DNA of 64,000 nt from HXMU1420-2 sp034670145 (GTDB lineage Bacteria > Pseudomonadota > Alphaproteobacteria > Rhodobacterales > Rhodobacteraceae), in contig JAXMOA010000004.1 in NCBI GenBank assembly GCA_034670145.1, forward strand, positions 62,001-126,000, written 5' to 3'. Each line of letters begins with the position of its first letter. Position 1 is the stretch's first letter. Both the position numbers and the translations under genes were made by a program. A model generated the notes under the pieces. The model made no database searches, had not been told where the DNA came from, and saw only the letters and a list, made by a program, of their open reading frames with translations. Below are positions 40,995 to 51,991 of this stretch, piece by piece.

Positions 40995-42389
40995 CTATCT
41001 CATGGCGGCGTCTGATTCTTCCCACTGCGCAATCCAGTCCGGGCCCAAGGCATCACGCAAAGGCGCCAATTGCGGCGCATAAGCCTGCCATTTGCCAAGA
41101 CCGGAGAGATTGATCCTTTCGCGCACCTGATACAGCGAAGCTGTCCGTGTGGGGCCCTGGGCCGCTTCCGGTGTCAGGCAATCCGCGCAAAACTCCAGCC
41201 CCACATGGTCCAGCATTGCCCGGATCTGCTGTTCCGGCGTCTCCACCAGGGCCCGATAGGATTGCCGGCGAAACACTGGGCCAAGCCGGGCCTCGTGCAG
41301 ATCCGCTGCCCGGTACACCGCATGTGTCAGATGGCCGATCCAATCCAGACGGTGGGAAAACCCATTGCCTTCATGGAAATTGGTTAAAAAACACGACAGC
41401 CCCACATCCATCGGATGCCGCTGCAAGAACAGAAACCGTGCCCGGGGCAGGATCCATCGGGCAAAATCCAGGTCCAGAATGTTGAGAGGCATCTTGTCGA
41501 CAATAACCCGGTCCTCTTGTTGCGCCCCTGCCGCAAGTGGCGCAGCCAGCGCCTCCAGATAGATCGCGCGCGCCTTGGCTGCGGCATCCGGCGCGGCGTT
41601 GTTTGGCCAACCCGCCGACCTTGCCGCCTCCAGCGCCACCGACAGGGCCTTGCTTTCGCCAACGCTGATGATCTGCGGATGACGGCTCAGGATCGATTCC
41701 ACCAGCGTCGTGCCCGAACGTGGCAACCCGGTGACAAAGATCACGCGCGGCCCATCCGGCCCGGGCGGGGACATTGCATCGGGGGCATCGGCCAAAGCGG
41801 CCACCCGGTCATCTATCGCTTGCGGATCGTATCGCCCGGGCGACACCTCCTTGGAGGTTTGAAACAGCTTGAAGGCTTGCGCCCGGCGCCCTGCACGTTC
41901 TTCGACCCGCGCCAGCGCATTCCACCCCATCGCCCGTTCTGAGGGGGTCACCCCCGGCGCGCGCACCGCCTTTTTCAATCGCCGCACCAGTGCCCCGTTG
42001 CGCGCAAACGGCGCAATCCGGTTCAATGCGGCGAGGACCGGCACAGAGTGCGGTGTCAGCGCCAGCGCCCGGCGCAAACAGTCTTCTGCCTGCGCCTTGT
42101 CCCCCATACCCGCCGCCATGGCCGCATGTTTGGACCACGCCGCAGCCAGGTTTGGCCAGCCCTGTGTCACCACCTGCATGAGGGCAAGCGCCGTCGCGCC
42201 ATCACCCAGCCGCCAATAGCACATCGCTGCAAGATCCAGCGCGCCCGCATCCTCCACCGTTTGTGACAACACCGGCAACAGAACGGCCAAGGCCATATCC
42301 GCACGCCCCGCCTGGTACAGATTGCGCGCCTGTTCAACTCGCGCCCGTTCAACTCGCCCCTGAGTGCCTGTTCGCAACGGTGCGTTCAT
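40995..42389 (-). CDS. TPR-containing sulfotransferase
   Basis: A 464-residue protein. The N-terminal 200 residues are helical tetratricopeptide-like repeats (for example NLYQAGRADMALAVLLPVL, YWRLGDGATALALMQVV, GDKAQAEDCLRRALALTP). The C-terminal part is a sulfotransferase, with the PAPS 5'-phosphosulfate loop FVTGLPRSGTTLVE near residue 217 and the 3'-phosphate region FLQRHPMDVGLSCFLTNF. It would transfer sulfate to a sugar or protein acceptor. The architecture is common in Roseobacter-type genomes. It stands alone between the ABM and lytic transglycosylase genes. Confidence 0.9.
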   Translation of the reverse strand: MNAPLRTGTQGRVERARVEQARNLYQAGRADMALAVLLPVLSQTVEDAGALDLAAMCYWRLGDGATALALMQVVTQGWPNLAAAWSKHAAMAAGMGDKAQAEDCLRRALALTPHSVPVLAALNRIAPFARNGALVRRLKKAVRAPGVTPSERAMGWNALARVEERAGRRAQAFKLFQTSKEVSPGRYDPQAIDDRVAALADAPDAMSPPGPDGPRVIFVTGLPRSGTTLVESILSRHPQIISVGESKALSVALEAARSAGWPNNAAPDAAAKARAIYLEALAAPLAAGAQQEDRVIVDKMPLNILDLDFARWILPRARFLFLQRHPMDVGLSCFLTNFHEGNGFSHRLDWIGHLTHAVYRAADLHEARLGPVFRRQSYRALVETPEQQIRAMLDHVGLEFCADCLTPEAAQGPTRTASLYQVRERINLSGLGKWQAYAPQLAPLRDALGPDWIAQWEESDAAMR

Positions 42390-42462
42390 GCCGGCCCCTT
42401 TCGTCCTGAATGCGCATCATTGATGGCACATCGGGTATGAAAGCCGGGTTAATCCAGACAGG

Positions 42463-43050
42463 TCAGCTGCCCCAGATCACCTTCACGTAATTCTGAGTTT
42501 CCTTATAGGGCGGCACCCCGCCGTGCCTTTGCACCGCCTCCGGCCCTGCGTTGTAAGCCGCCAGCGCCAGACGCCAGGATCCGAATTTGCGATATTGCTC
42601 TGCCAGGTAGCGCGCGCCACCTTCCAGGTTTTCCTGAGGGTCCATCGGATCCACCTTCAACAACTCGGCCGTGCCAGGCATCAGTTGCGCCAGCCCCAGG
42701 GCGCCCTTGTGCGACTTGGCGGTCGGGTTCCAGCCGCTTTCCTGCTGCACCAGCCGCGCAAACAATTCCTCTGGCACGCCATGTTTGCGCGCCGCAGCCT
42801 TGGCCATGGTCAGAAATTCACCGCGATACTTGCCCGTATAACTCTGCGGGCCCCATTTAGAGGGCGTATGCACCTTGGGCGGCTGCAAACGGACCGAATT
42901 GGCATATTGTTTGGAGGCCCGGCTATCCAGAATCTTGGTCCGGGACTTGAACAGATTGCGCTGGTCCTTGGTCGAAAACATATCTGCCGCGACCGGCGTC
43001 GCCACCAGCACACAGATCACACCGACCCCGATAGACTTTTTATAAAACAC
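42463..43050 (-). CDS. Lytic transglycosylase domain protein (SLT)
   Basis: A 195-residue exported peptidoglycan lytic transglycosylase. A signal peptide occupies residues 1-22 (cleavage near VAA-DMF). The SLT fold spans about residues 80-195, with the catalytic Glu104 in QQESGWNP, then GALGLAQLMPGTA and AYNAGPEAV, the standard motifs. Such enzymes cut glycan strands to form anhydromuropeptides during wall turnover or insertion of envelope machines. No conjugation or secretion cluster is adjacent, so a housekeeping role is likely. It is divergent from ssb. Confidence 0.92.
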   Translation of the reverse strand: MFYKKSIGVGVICVLVATPVAADMFSTKDQRNLFKSRTKILDSRASKQYANSVRLQPPKVHTPSKWGPQSYTGKYRGEFLTMAKAAARKHGVPEELFARLVQQESGWNPTAKSHKGALGLAQLMPGTAELLKVDPMDPQENLEGGARYLAEQYRKFGSWRLALAAYNAGPEAVQRHGGVPPYKETQNYVKVIWGS

Positions 43051-43234
43051 TGCCCGCCCCGCCCTGAAATGAGCCTTGGCGGATTATACCCGATTGCAAG
43101 GCGAATTCCACCCCATCAAAGAAAGCTGGCGTTAACTCTGTTTAAACCCAGACACGAGACGTGTAAGTTACCCCGACCCGCAAAGACGGGATTCGACACA
43201 GATACATAACACCACCCAGACGACAGGACGGAAC

Positions 43235-43726
43235 ATGGCCGGTTCGGTAAACAAAGTCACCCTCATAGGGAATCTCGGGCGCGACCCCGAAGTGCGCAGC
43301 TTTCAGAATGGCGGCAAGGTGTGCAATCTGCGCATCGCAACCTCTGAAACCTGGAAAGATCGCAACACCGGCGAGCGGCGCGAAAAGACAGAATGGCATT
43401 CCGTCGCCATTTTCTCTGAAGGGCTGGTGCGGGTCTGCGAACAATATCTGCGCAAAGGCTCCAAGGTCTACCTGGAAGGCGCCTTGCAAACCCGCAAATG
43501 GCAGGATCAATCCGGCCAGGACCGCTATTCAACCGAGGTTGTCCTGTCAGGCTTCAACGGCACGCTGGTGATGCTCGACGGACGCGGCGAAGGTGGCGGC
43601 GGTGGCATGGGCGGCGGTGGCTTTGACCCGGGCCCGCAAGAGGATCCATACGCGGGCGCCGCACCGGCTGGCGACGGCGGCGGTATGGGCGGCGGGCGCG
43701 ACATGGACGACGAAATCCCGTTCTGA
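43235..43726 (+). CDS. ssb: Single-stranded DNA-binding protein
   Basis: A 163-residue SSB. The OB fold spans residues 1-108 (SVNKVTLIGNLGRDPEVR, then ATSETWKD and TEWHSVAIF). A Gly-rich linker is followed by the acidic tail DDEIPF, which recruits replication and repair proteins. Length and tail are typical of chromosomal SSB. It is preceded by a 184-bp divergent region and followed by a long hairpin. Confidence 0.96.
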   Translation: MAGSVNKVTLIGNLGRDPEVRSFQNGGKVCNLRIATSETWKDRNTGERREKTEWHSVAIFSEGLVRVCEQYLRKGSKVYLEGALQTRKWQDQSGQDRYSTEVVLSGFNGTLVMLDGRGEGGGGGMGGGGFDPGPQEDPYAGAAPAGDGGGMGGGRDMDDEIPF

Positions 43727-43759
43727 ATCCACGTCTGAACCCACAACGGTACATCCTCC

Positions 43760-43809
43760 CGGGTTTCCCTTGTCATCCGCGCCAAACCACGCGCGAGAGG
43801 GGAAACCCG
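43760..43809. terminator. Long inverted repeat between convergent ssb and alkylation-repair genes
   Basis: A perfect 10-bp inverted repeat (CGGGTTTCCC 43760-43769 with GGGAAACCCG 43800-43809) encloses a 30-nt segment that itself contains a CGCG/CGCG dyad. It is likely to stop transcription from both directions, though no T tract is present. Confidence 0.5.
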
Positions 43810-43971
43810 ACACCCGACCGCCTGCCCAAACCCCGTTCAAACAGTCGACCCAGGCTTCTTTTTGGTCCAAATACTCAAATCCCGGACCGCGCGTCACGCG
43901 CAACGGGCTTAAACCGGGCAACAACCGCCTATGGCACTGCGCCGCGTCCGGCCTGCCCCAACAGATCGCGC

Positions 43972-45096
43972 TCACCCATCGCACAGCTCAAACGCGCCCT
44001 GCGCCACGATCCGGCCATTGATCTGCAAATCCATCCGCTGCGGCCCGGGAAACAGCCGATAGGTCGTGGCATCCCCCCGCAGATGATGCCGCTTTTCCAA
44101 ACGCAAAACCTCGCCGGGTTGCAGGACAAGCTGTTTCAGCTTGTGCACCTTCGGGGCCAGCTCTCCATTGGCGCGACGCCGCCAGAACACGTAATCCACA
44201 ATCACCGGCACCCGCTGCGCGGCGCGCAGCTCGGTCACCAGCTCCACCCGCTCGCCGATCCGCACCCGCGGCGTGACCGTAAACGAGACAACATCCACCG
44301 CCGCCTCCGGATCGTACCCCAACAGGCGCAGCGCGCCCGGGTGCCCGTCCTTGACCAATGTGCGCAACGCATGGCGGGTCATCCAGTCCAGCTCTTTGGC
44401 CCGCTGGTGCTTGTCGTCGCGCCATTGCGCCAGCCGCCCCACCACCAGATCCGGCTCTTGTTTGGCAATATCATTCAGATGATTGGCAACAGAACGCGTC
44501 ACATATCGCGTCGGATCTGCATGTAGCCGTTGCAGCAGCGGCAGGCTCTGCCCGCTTGTCACATGCACCGCCTTGGCCCAGGGCAGCCTGGGTCGCGTGC
44601 CCTCGCTCACCAGACGGCGCACATGGTAATTGTCATCCTCCACCCATTCGGACAAACGCGCCAATGTCTCTTGCGGCCATTGGTTCAGAAAAGGGCGAAT
44701 GTAGAACTCCATCGAAAATCGTTTGGTCGCCCGATGCAGCAAATCCAAAGCGCGCGGCACATGCGCCCCGATGCCATGACGCACCGCCATGATCCCGGGC
44801 AGAGCATGAATGAACTGCCCGAAATCATCATCCGTCAGCGTCGGATCCAAAGGCGGCGGCATCGCCGCCTCCAGCGCCTCGGCCATGGCGTCAAACGCCG
44901 CGGGCAACTGCGGCTCCAGACAATCGGCCATCCATTCCAGCCGCTCCAGCAGACCCCGTTCCCCGAACCCGCTCAGACACTCCGAGGCAAAGCGCGCGCC
45001 GTCAAACCCGGGCACGCCTGCCTCGAACTCTGCGGCCAGCTGGCCCAGCGTTTCGGCATTGAACAAATGATCCTTTAGCGAAAACGCCTCAGCCAT
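43972..45096 (-). CDS. DNA alkylation repair protein (HEAT-repeat, AlkC/AlkD-like)
   Basis: A 374-residue protein made of HEAT-like helical repeats (about residues 1-260, for example WPQETLARLSEWVEDDNYHVRRLVSEGTRPRLPW and DPTRYVTRSVANHLNDIAK), the scaffold used by AlkC/AlkD-type glycosylases to bind DNA. The last 110 residues form a beta-rich domain (VTPRVRIGERVELVTEL, LEKRHHLRG) that AlkD itself lacks but longer family members have. It would remove N3/N7-alkyl purines; catalytic residues cannot be confirmed by eye. Its neighbour upstream is the SDR gene on the same strand, 22 bp away. Confidence 0.85.
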   Translation of the reverse strand: MAEAFSLKDHLFNAETLGQLAAEFEAGVPGFDGARFASECLSGFGERGLLERLEWMADCLEPQLPAAFDAMAEALEAAMPPPLDPTLTDDDFGQFIHALPGIMAVRHGIGAHVPRALDLLHRATKRFSMEFYIRPFLNQWPQETLARLSEWVEDDNYHVRRLVSEGTRPRLPWAKAVHVTSGQSLPLLQRLHADPTRYVTRSVANHLNDIAKQEPDLVVGRLAQWRDDKHQRAKELDWMTRHALRTLVKDGHPGALRLLGYDPEAAVDVVSFTVTPRVRIGERVELVTELRAAQRVPVIVDYVFWRRRANGELAPKVHKLKQLVLQPGEVLRLEKRHHLRGDATTYRLFPGPQRMDLQINGRIVAQGAFELCDG

Positions 45097-45118
45097 ATGC
45101 GCCGCACCAATCCCCGCG

Positions 45119-45898
45119 TTACATGGTCAGGTTGGTCGCCCCGCCATCCAGCAACAGGTTCTGCCCGACAATGAAACCGGCGTGCTGCGAACACAGGAAC
45201 GCACAGGCCTGGCCAAACTCTTCGGCCGTGCCATAGCGCCGGGCCGGAATCGTCTCGCAGCGCTGCGCCTGTGCCTCTTCCAGGGTGAGCCCCGCCGCCG
45301 CCGCCGCGCCGCTGTCCAATGCAGCGGCCCGATCCGTGGCATGGATGCCCGGCAGGATATTGTTGATCGTCACCCCTTTGGGCGCCACCTGACGCGCCGT
45401 CCCCGCAACATAACCGGTCAACCCGGTGCGTGCGGCGTTCGACAGGCCCAGCACGCCAATCGGCGCGCGCACCGACTGGCTGGTGATGTTCACCACCCGG
45501 CCCCAGCCGCGCTCCATCATGCCCGGCAGCAACGCCTTCATAAAGGCAATCGGCGTCAGCATGTTGCCATCCAGCGCGCGGATGAAATCCTCCCGGTCCC
45601 AATCTGACCACATGCCCGGAGGCGGCCCGCCCGCATTGGTCACCAGAATGTCGACATCGCCCGCCACATCCAGCACTTCGGCCTGCCCCTGAGCGGTCGT
45701 CACATCAATCGCCACGGTCTCTACCGCGACCCCGAACCGGTCGCGAATACCCTGCGCGGACGCCTCCAGCGCCTCAGCGCCGCGCGCGTTCATCACCAAT
45801 GAAACACCCGCCTCGGCCAGAGCCTGCGCACAGCCCAAACCCAACCCTTTGCTGCTGGCACAAACCAGCGCACGTTTCCCAGATATGCCCAGATCCAT
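45119..45898 (-). CDS. Atypical SDR family protein lacking the canonical Tyr-Lys pair
   Basis: A 259-residue short-chain dehydrogenase/reductase fold resembling beta-ketoacyl-ACP reductases. The cofactor loop is ASSKGLGLG (residues 14-22), NAG is at 88-90 and catalytic-type Ser140 is in NITSQS. Where YxxxK is expected, the sequence reads LSNAA (152-156), so both the Tyr and Lys are missing. A divergent SDR subgroup with these losses is known, so this is probably a family feature. Reductase activity is doubtful. The gene lies directly upstream of the alkylation-repair gene on the same strand (22 bp) and probably shares its transcript. Confidence 0.85.
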   Translation of the reverse strand: MDLGISGKRALVCASSKGLGLGCAQALAEAGVSLVMNARGAEALEASAQGIRDRFGVAVETVAIDVTTAQGQAEVLDVAGDVDILVTNAGGPPPGMWSDWDREDFIRALDGNMLTPIAFMKALLPGMMERGWGRVVNITSQSVRAPIGVLGLSNAARTGLTGYVAGTARQVAPKGVTINNILPGIHATDRAAALDSGAAAAAGLTLEEAQAQRCETIPARRYGTAEEFGQACAFLCSQHAGFIVGQNLLLDGGATNLTM

Positions 45899-46041
45899 CG
45901 GAGCCTCCCCTATTGTTCACGACACATAAACACCTGGTCGCTAATAATTGCCAGTAAAAGACCCAGCAATTGACCACAAACAGTCGTAATCCTATTTTAA
46001 GACGATTGACGCGGCACGCCGCATGAACAAATGAATTGAAG

Positions 46042-47055
46042 ATGAAAAGCCAAGCAGAATCCCCAGCACAGAGCATCGCGGTCTACCAGGCCGAAACCTT
46101 CTGTGTGACCGATGGCGCCAACCTGGGCGATCCGATTTCATTCATGACAGAGGTTGAGCTGGACAGCATCTATCAGCTGAGCCCGGCCGCCACCCGCCAC
46201 CGCCTGGCCTTCCACGCGCAAGAGGACGGCACGTTCCGCGTCGCACGCAGCACCGAAACCGGCACAGCCGGGGCGCCGCTCTATCTGGATTGCGCGATGA
46301 TCTTCATGACCCCCGATGGGCGCAATGTCGAATTGCTGGTGCTGGTGGAAACCGACCAGCAAGGGCACCTGAGCGAGGTCTATTTCCTGCCCATGGGCCC
46401 GATTGAGGCCGATGCAGAATATCGCCTTGTCGGCACCGACCGCGAGGGGGCACGCAGCCGCTTTGCCCAGGTCGCCTGTGTCAGCTTTTCACGCGGCACG
46501 CATATCACGCTGGGGTCCGGCGCGCAGGTCCCGATCGAGCAGCTCAAACCCGGCGACCGGGTGTTGACGCGGGACGATGGCCCGCAGGAAATCCGCTGGA
46601 TCGGCCATACCACCGCCCGCGCCACCGGCGACCTCGCCCCGATCCTGATCCGCGCCGGCGTGCTCAACAATGAAAATGACCTTCTGGTCAGCCCCGACCA
46701 CCGGCTGTTCATCTATCAACGGGCCGATGAATTTGAAGTCGGCGAATCCAAATTGCTGGTCAAGGCCCGCCATCTGGTCAACGGCGACAGTGTCACCGTA
46801 CAGGACGGCGGATTTGTCGATTATTTTCAGATCCTGTTTGACCAGCATTACATCATCTACGCCGAAGGTATCGCCGCCGAAAGCATGCTGATTGATGCGC
46901 GCACACGTTCGGCCCTGCCCCCCGAACTGGTGCAAAAGCTCAAGACTCTGCTGCCAGAGCACAGCCGACAGCCCGAACACGGGCTCGACGTGCAAAAGGC
47001 CCTGCTGGATCGCCCGGACGCCATCGACCTGCTGCGCCGGGCCTCTAGCCGTTAA
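46042..47055 (+). CDS. Hint-domain protein with Ser at the nucleophile position
   Basis: A 337-residue protein. The N-terminal 140 residues are beta-rich and unrecognised. From about residue 146 a Hint (hedgehog/intein) domain begins, with SFSRGTHI (Ser148) where related proteins have CFxxGTxI. It is followed by IEQLKPGDRVLTRDDGPQEIRWIG, SPDHRLFIYQR and AEGIAAESML. Hint domains catalyse protein splicing or autoprocessing; the Cys-to-Ser change may slow or abolish this. There is no extein after the domain, so the C-terminal tail would be the only product. I chose ATG 46042; TTG 46036 is two codons upstream and neither has a strong ribosome site. Confidence 0.8.
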   Translation: MKSQAESPAQSIAVYQAETFCVTDGANLGDPISFMTEVELDSIYQLSPAATRHRLAFHAQEDGTFRVARSTETGTAGAPLYLDCAMIFMTPDGRNVELLVLVETDQQGHLSEVYFLPMGPIEADAEYRLVGTDREGARSRFAQVACVSFSRGTHITLGSGAQVPIEQLKPGDRVLTRDDGPQEIRWIGHTTARATGDLAPILIRAGVLNNENDLLVSPDHRLFIYQRADEFEVGESKLLVKARHLVNGDSVTVQDGGFVDYFQILFDQHYIIYAEGIAAESMLIDARTRSALPPELVQKLKTLLPEHSRQPEHGLDVQKALLDRPDAIDLLRRASSR

Positions 47056-47079
47056 CGCTTTATCCCGGCGCCTCACGGG

Positions 47080-47445
47080 TCAACTGCTGTAAAAAAACTC
47101 CTCGCGCACGATCTTGCCATCTGCGACGTGGTAAACAGCCACTTCCTTCATGTCGAACGCATTGCCCGACGCTTTTTCCCTGCCCTGAACCTCGAAAATC
47201 ACGGCAAACCGGTCGTCCCCATGCGGCATCGGATCACTGACCGAACCGCCGGTCACCTCCATATTCTCTGCCCACCAGGCATGTTTGCCGCGAATCCCGT
47301 CCAGCCCGACCGTTTCGCGCCCGTGCCCCGGGTCAGATGCCTCCACAGAGACCGCGTCCTGAGCGTAAACCGTCTCCAACAGCTCCGCCTCGCGCCCCTC
47401 TCGACAGGCCACAACCAGGGCCTTTGAAATTTCGTCCAGAGTCAT
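47080..47445 (-). CDS. NTF2-like/SnoaL-like protein
   Basis: A 121-residue cone-shaped alpha+beta protein. It has the usual layout: an N-terminal helix (ISKALVVACREGREAELLETVYAQDAVSV), the G-rich turn with HGRETVGLDGIRGKHAWW, and C-terminal strands (RFAVIFEVQGREK, MKEVAVYHVADGKIVREEFFY). The superfamily holds isomerases, hydrolases and non-catalytic binders, so no reaction can be assigned. It is convergent with the Hint gene and divergent from prfC. Confidence 0.8.
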   Translation of the reverse strand: MTLDEISKALVVACREGREAELLETVYAQDAVSVEASDPGHGRETVGLDGIRGKHAWWAENMEVTGGSVSDPMPHGDDRFAVIFEVQGREKASGNAFDMKEVAVYHVADGKIVREEFFYSS

Positions 47446-47600
47446 ATCGTACCTCCATCAAATGTTCACTCTTTGTTCATGATTATCCAATTTACTCGAG
47501 TCGTTCAACATAACTTTGGAGTGTGGAATGTTTGACCCGAATTGACCCCAATGTGCGCAGCAACTTGCATGGGCCTCGATCCTTACCTATACGCGCCAAC

Positions 47601-49204
<1,604 letters not shown>

Positions 49205-49208
<4 letters not shown>

Positions 49209-50158
49209 CCCGCTGGGGCGTGGTTGCCACCATCAAGGCGCCCCTGCGCGACATTCTGGGCTTTGCCGCCCATCATCTGGACCTGGGGGCGCACCGGCTC
49301 TACCTCTATCTGGATGCGCCGGACCCGACGACCGAGGCCGCATTGCGGGCGCATCCCAAGATCCGCGTGCAGTCCTGCGATGCCGCCTACTGGCAGGCCG
49401 CCGACATCGGCCGGCCCAAAAAACACCAGCCCCGCCAGACCTATAACGCCAGCCGCGCCTACGGGCGGGCCAGCGATGTGGACTGGCTGACGCATATCGA
49501 CGTGGATGAATTTCTGTGGCCGCAACAGGATATTGCCAGCCTGCTGGCCGCCCTGCCCGCCGATGCACAGGCCCTGCGGGTGCGCCCGATGGAGCTGCTG
49601 GCCGGTAGCGAGACGGCCTATAAATCCTGGATCCCCCCCGGCCCCAACCGCGATCGCATCACCGGGCGGCTTTATCCGACGTTCGGCGCATTTCTGAAGG
49701 GCGGCTTCCTCAGCCATGTGGCGGGAAAACTGTTCGTGCGCACCGGCCTGGACACCCCGCAATTGCCCGTCACCTATCGCATCCACAACGTCTTTCTCGG
49801 AGAAGAGATGAACCCGGGTCTGGTCGACGATGCGCACACCCGGACCCAGCTGATGCTCTGCCATCGCCACGCGCTCAGCTGGGCAGATTGGCAGGCGCAA
49901 TTGCAGTTCCGGCTGGCCCAGGGCAGTTATCGCGCCGAGCTGGGCCCCAACCGCCCCCGCGAAAAGGGCGGGCTGAAAATGAATGAACTCTTTGCCATGA
50001 TTCAGGAGGAAAGCGGCACCGACGGCCTGCGCGCCTTCTTTGACGAGGTCTGCGCCGATACCCCCCGACTGCGACAAGCGCTGGAGGCCGAAGGGCTGCT
50101 GCGCCACTGTGACCTGGCCCTGGATCACAAAATCTCGCAACAATTCCCGCCGGGTTGA
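49205..50158 (+). CDS. Glycosyltransferase (family 2/92-like)
   Basis: A 317-residue glycosyltransferase of the GT-A type. The N-terminus WGVVATIKAPLRDILGFAAHHLDLGAHRLYLYLD matches the group formerly DUF23-like, and a DxD-type metal motif is in HIDVDEFLW (around residue 100). The acceptor is unknown; surface polysaccharide is plausible. There is no ATG near the conserved start. I infer a TTG at 49205 that overlaps the prfC stop by 4 bp, with AAGGAA about 8 bp upstream. The longer in-frame reading to 49136 lies inside prfC. Confidence 0.82.
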
Positions 50159-50374
50159 CCGATTGTCTCCAAAATAGACACAGTCCACCCACCGCCACGG
50201 CCCGCCCAGCAACGCCGTTTGACGAAACCCCCGGACTTTGCTATGTCGCACTCGGGCAAGCTGCGCCCGCACTGCTAAAGCGACGCCAATCAATTGCGAC
50301 GCCAAGACGGGGCATACGGCCTCTATTATTTAAGACGTGCGGGCCAAGTGGTGTCCGCAGACACGCGGATACAT

Positions 50375-51844
50375 ATGACCAAATTTTCTGAATTGAATCT
50401 TAGCCCTAAGGTTCTCAAAGCCGTCGAAGAGGCGGGTTACGAAACCCCAACACCCATCCAGGCAGGTGCGATTCCTCCGGCGTTGGAGGGGCGTGACGTT
50501 CTGGGTATCGCCCAAACCGGGACCGGCAAAACCGCCAGTTTCACCCTGCCCATGATCACCATGCTGGCCCGCGGACGCGCCCGCGCCCGCATGCCGCGCA
50601 GCCTTGTGCTGTGCCCGACGCGGGAACTGGCGGCGCAGGTGGCTGAAAACTTTGACGCCTATTCCAAACACGTCAAACTGACCAAGGCCCTGTTGATCGG
50701 CGGTGTCAGCTTCAAGGAACAGGACGCGCTCATCGACAAAGGCGTCGACGTGCTCATCGCCACCCCCGGCCGTCTGCTGGACCATTTCGAGCGCGGCAAA
50801 CTGCTGTTGACCGGCGTTCAGATCATGGTGGTGGACGAGGCAGACCGCATGCTCGACATGGGTTTCATCCCGGATATCGAGCGGATCTTCTCGCTGACGC
50901 CCTTCACCCGGCAGACCCTGTTCTTCTCGGCCACAATGGCCAGCGAGATTGAGCGGATCACCAACACTTTCCTGTCAGCCCCTGCCCGGATCGAAGTGGC
51001 CCGTCAGGCCACCACCTCCGAGACCATCCAGCAAGGCGTGGTCATGTTCAAAGGGTCACGGCGTGACCGCGAGGCGACGGAAAAGCGGCGCCTGCTGCGC
51101 GCGCTGATTGATGCCGAGGGCGAGGCCTGCACGAATGCGATCATCTTCTGCAACCGCAAATCCGACGTGGATATCGTTGCGAAATCGCTGACCAAATACA
51201 AATACAACGCGGCCCCGATCCATGGCGATCTGGAACAAAGCCAGCGCACGAAAACCCTGGATGGGTTCCGCGACGGATCGGTCCGTTTCCTGATTGCCTC
51301 GGATGTGGCCGCGCGCGGGCTGGACGTGCCCCATGTCAGCCACGTCTTCAATTTCGACGTCCCCTCCCACGCCGAAGACTATGTGCACCGCATTGGCCGC
51401 ACCGGTCGAGCCGGACGGCAGGGCAAGGCCATCACCATCTGCGGCCCGCGCGACGATAAATATCTGGATGCGGTTGAGGCCCTGGTGCAAAACCCCATCC
51501 CGCGCCTGGACAACCCCCTCAAGGCCGCCAAGGCCGAGGACGCTCCGGCAGCCGCTGCTGCTGCCGAGGAAACCGCTGAAACCCCCACCGAAAAGCGGTC
51601 TGAAAAACGCACCGTCAGACGGCGGGGCGACAAGCGGACCAGTGCCAGCGCAACGCCCGACGCACCGGTGGAAACCCGCAGCGAAGAACCCCGCGAAGCC
51701 GCGCCAGCCAAAACATCCGGCAGATCCGGCAAGCCACGCTCGGACCGTCGCAACGCGGGCGGCAAGGACTCCACAGCCGTGGGTCTGGGCGATCACCTGC
51801 CCCGCTTTATCGCGCTGAGTTTTCAGGAACGCATGACAGGCTGA
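50375..51844 (+). CDS. DEAD-box ATP-dependent RNA helicase (RhlE-like)
   Basis: A 489-residue RNA helicase. Motifs are in order: Q motif (TPTPIQ), AQTGTGKT (I), PTRELAAQV (Ia), TPGRLLD, VDEAD (II), FSAT (III), and in domain 2 ARGLDVPHVSHVFNFD and HRIGRTGRAG (VI). The C-terminal 100 residues are low-complexity and rich in Ala/Glu/Lys/Arg, probably binding RNA or partners. ATG 50375 is preferred to the longer reading at 50294. The 216-bp upstream gap may include a long leader, common for cold-induced helicases. A strong terminator follows. Confidence 0.94.
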   Translation: MTKFSELNLSPKVLKAVEEAGYETPTPIQAGAIPPALEGRDVLGIAQTGTGKTASFTLPMITMLARGRARARMPRSLVLCPTRELAAQVAENFDAYSKHVKLTKALLIGGVSFKEQDALIDKGVDVLIATPGRLLDHFERGKLLLTGVQIMVVDEADRMLDMGFIPDIERIFSLTPFTRQTLFFSATMASEIERITNTFLSAPARIEVARQATTSETIQQGVVMFKGSRRDREATEKRRLLRALIDAEGEACTNAIIFCNRKSDVDIVAKSLTKYKYNAAPIHGDLEQSQRTKTLDGFRDGSVRFLIASDVAARGLDVPHVSHVFNFDVPSHAEDYVHRIGRTGRAGRQGKAITICGPRDDKYLDAVEALVQNPIPRLDNPLKAAKAEDAPAAAAAAEETAETPTEKRSEKRTVRRRGDKRTSASATPDAPVETRSEEPREAAPAKTSGRSGKPRSDRRNAGGKDSTAVGLGDHLPRFIALSFQERMTG

Positions 51845-51899
51845 CGCCCCCGGCGCCCCGGCGCCGAGGATTGATAGACAGCAACCTGTTGAAAAACCA

Positions 51900-51938
51900 A
51901 AGGACAAAGCCGACACCCGGCTTTGTCCTTTTTTGTTT
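51900..51938 (+). terminator. Rho-independent terminator of the DEAD-box gene
   Basis: A perfect 13-bp stem (AAGGACAAAGCCG 51900-51912, CGGCTTTGTCCTT 51918-51930, loop ACACC) followed by TTTTGTTTT. It also separates the convergent rnj gene. Confidence 0.92.
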
Positions 51939-51991
51939 TGGTGACCCGGGTACACCCACGGGCAAAATGTGAAAACAGGTCGCGCTACGAC

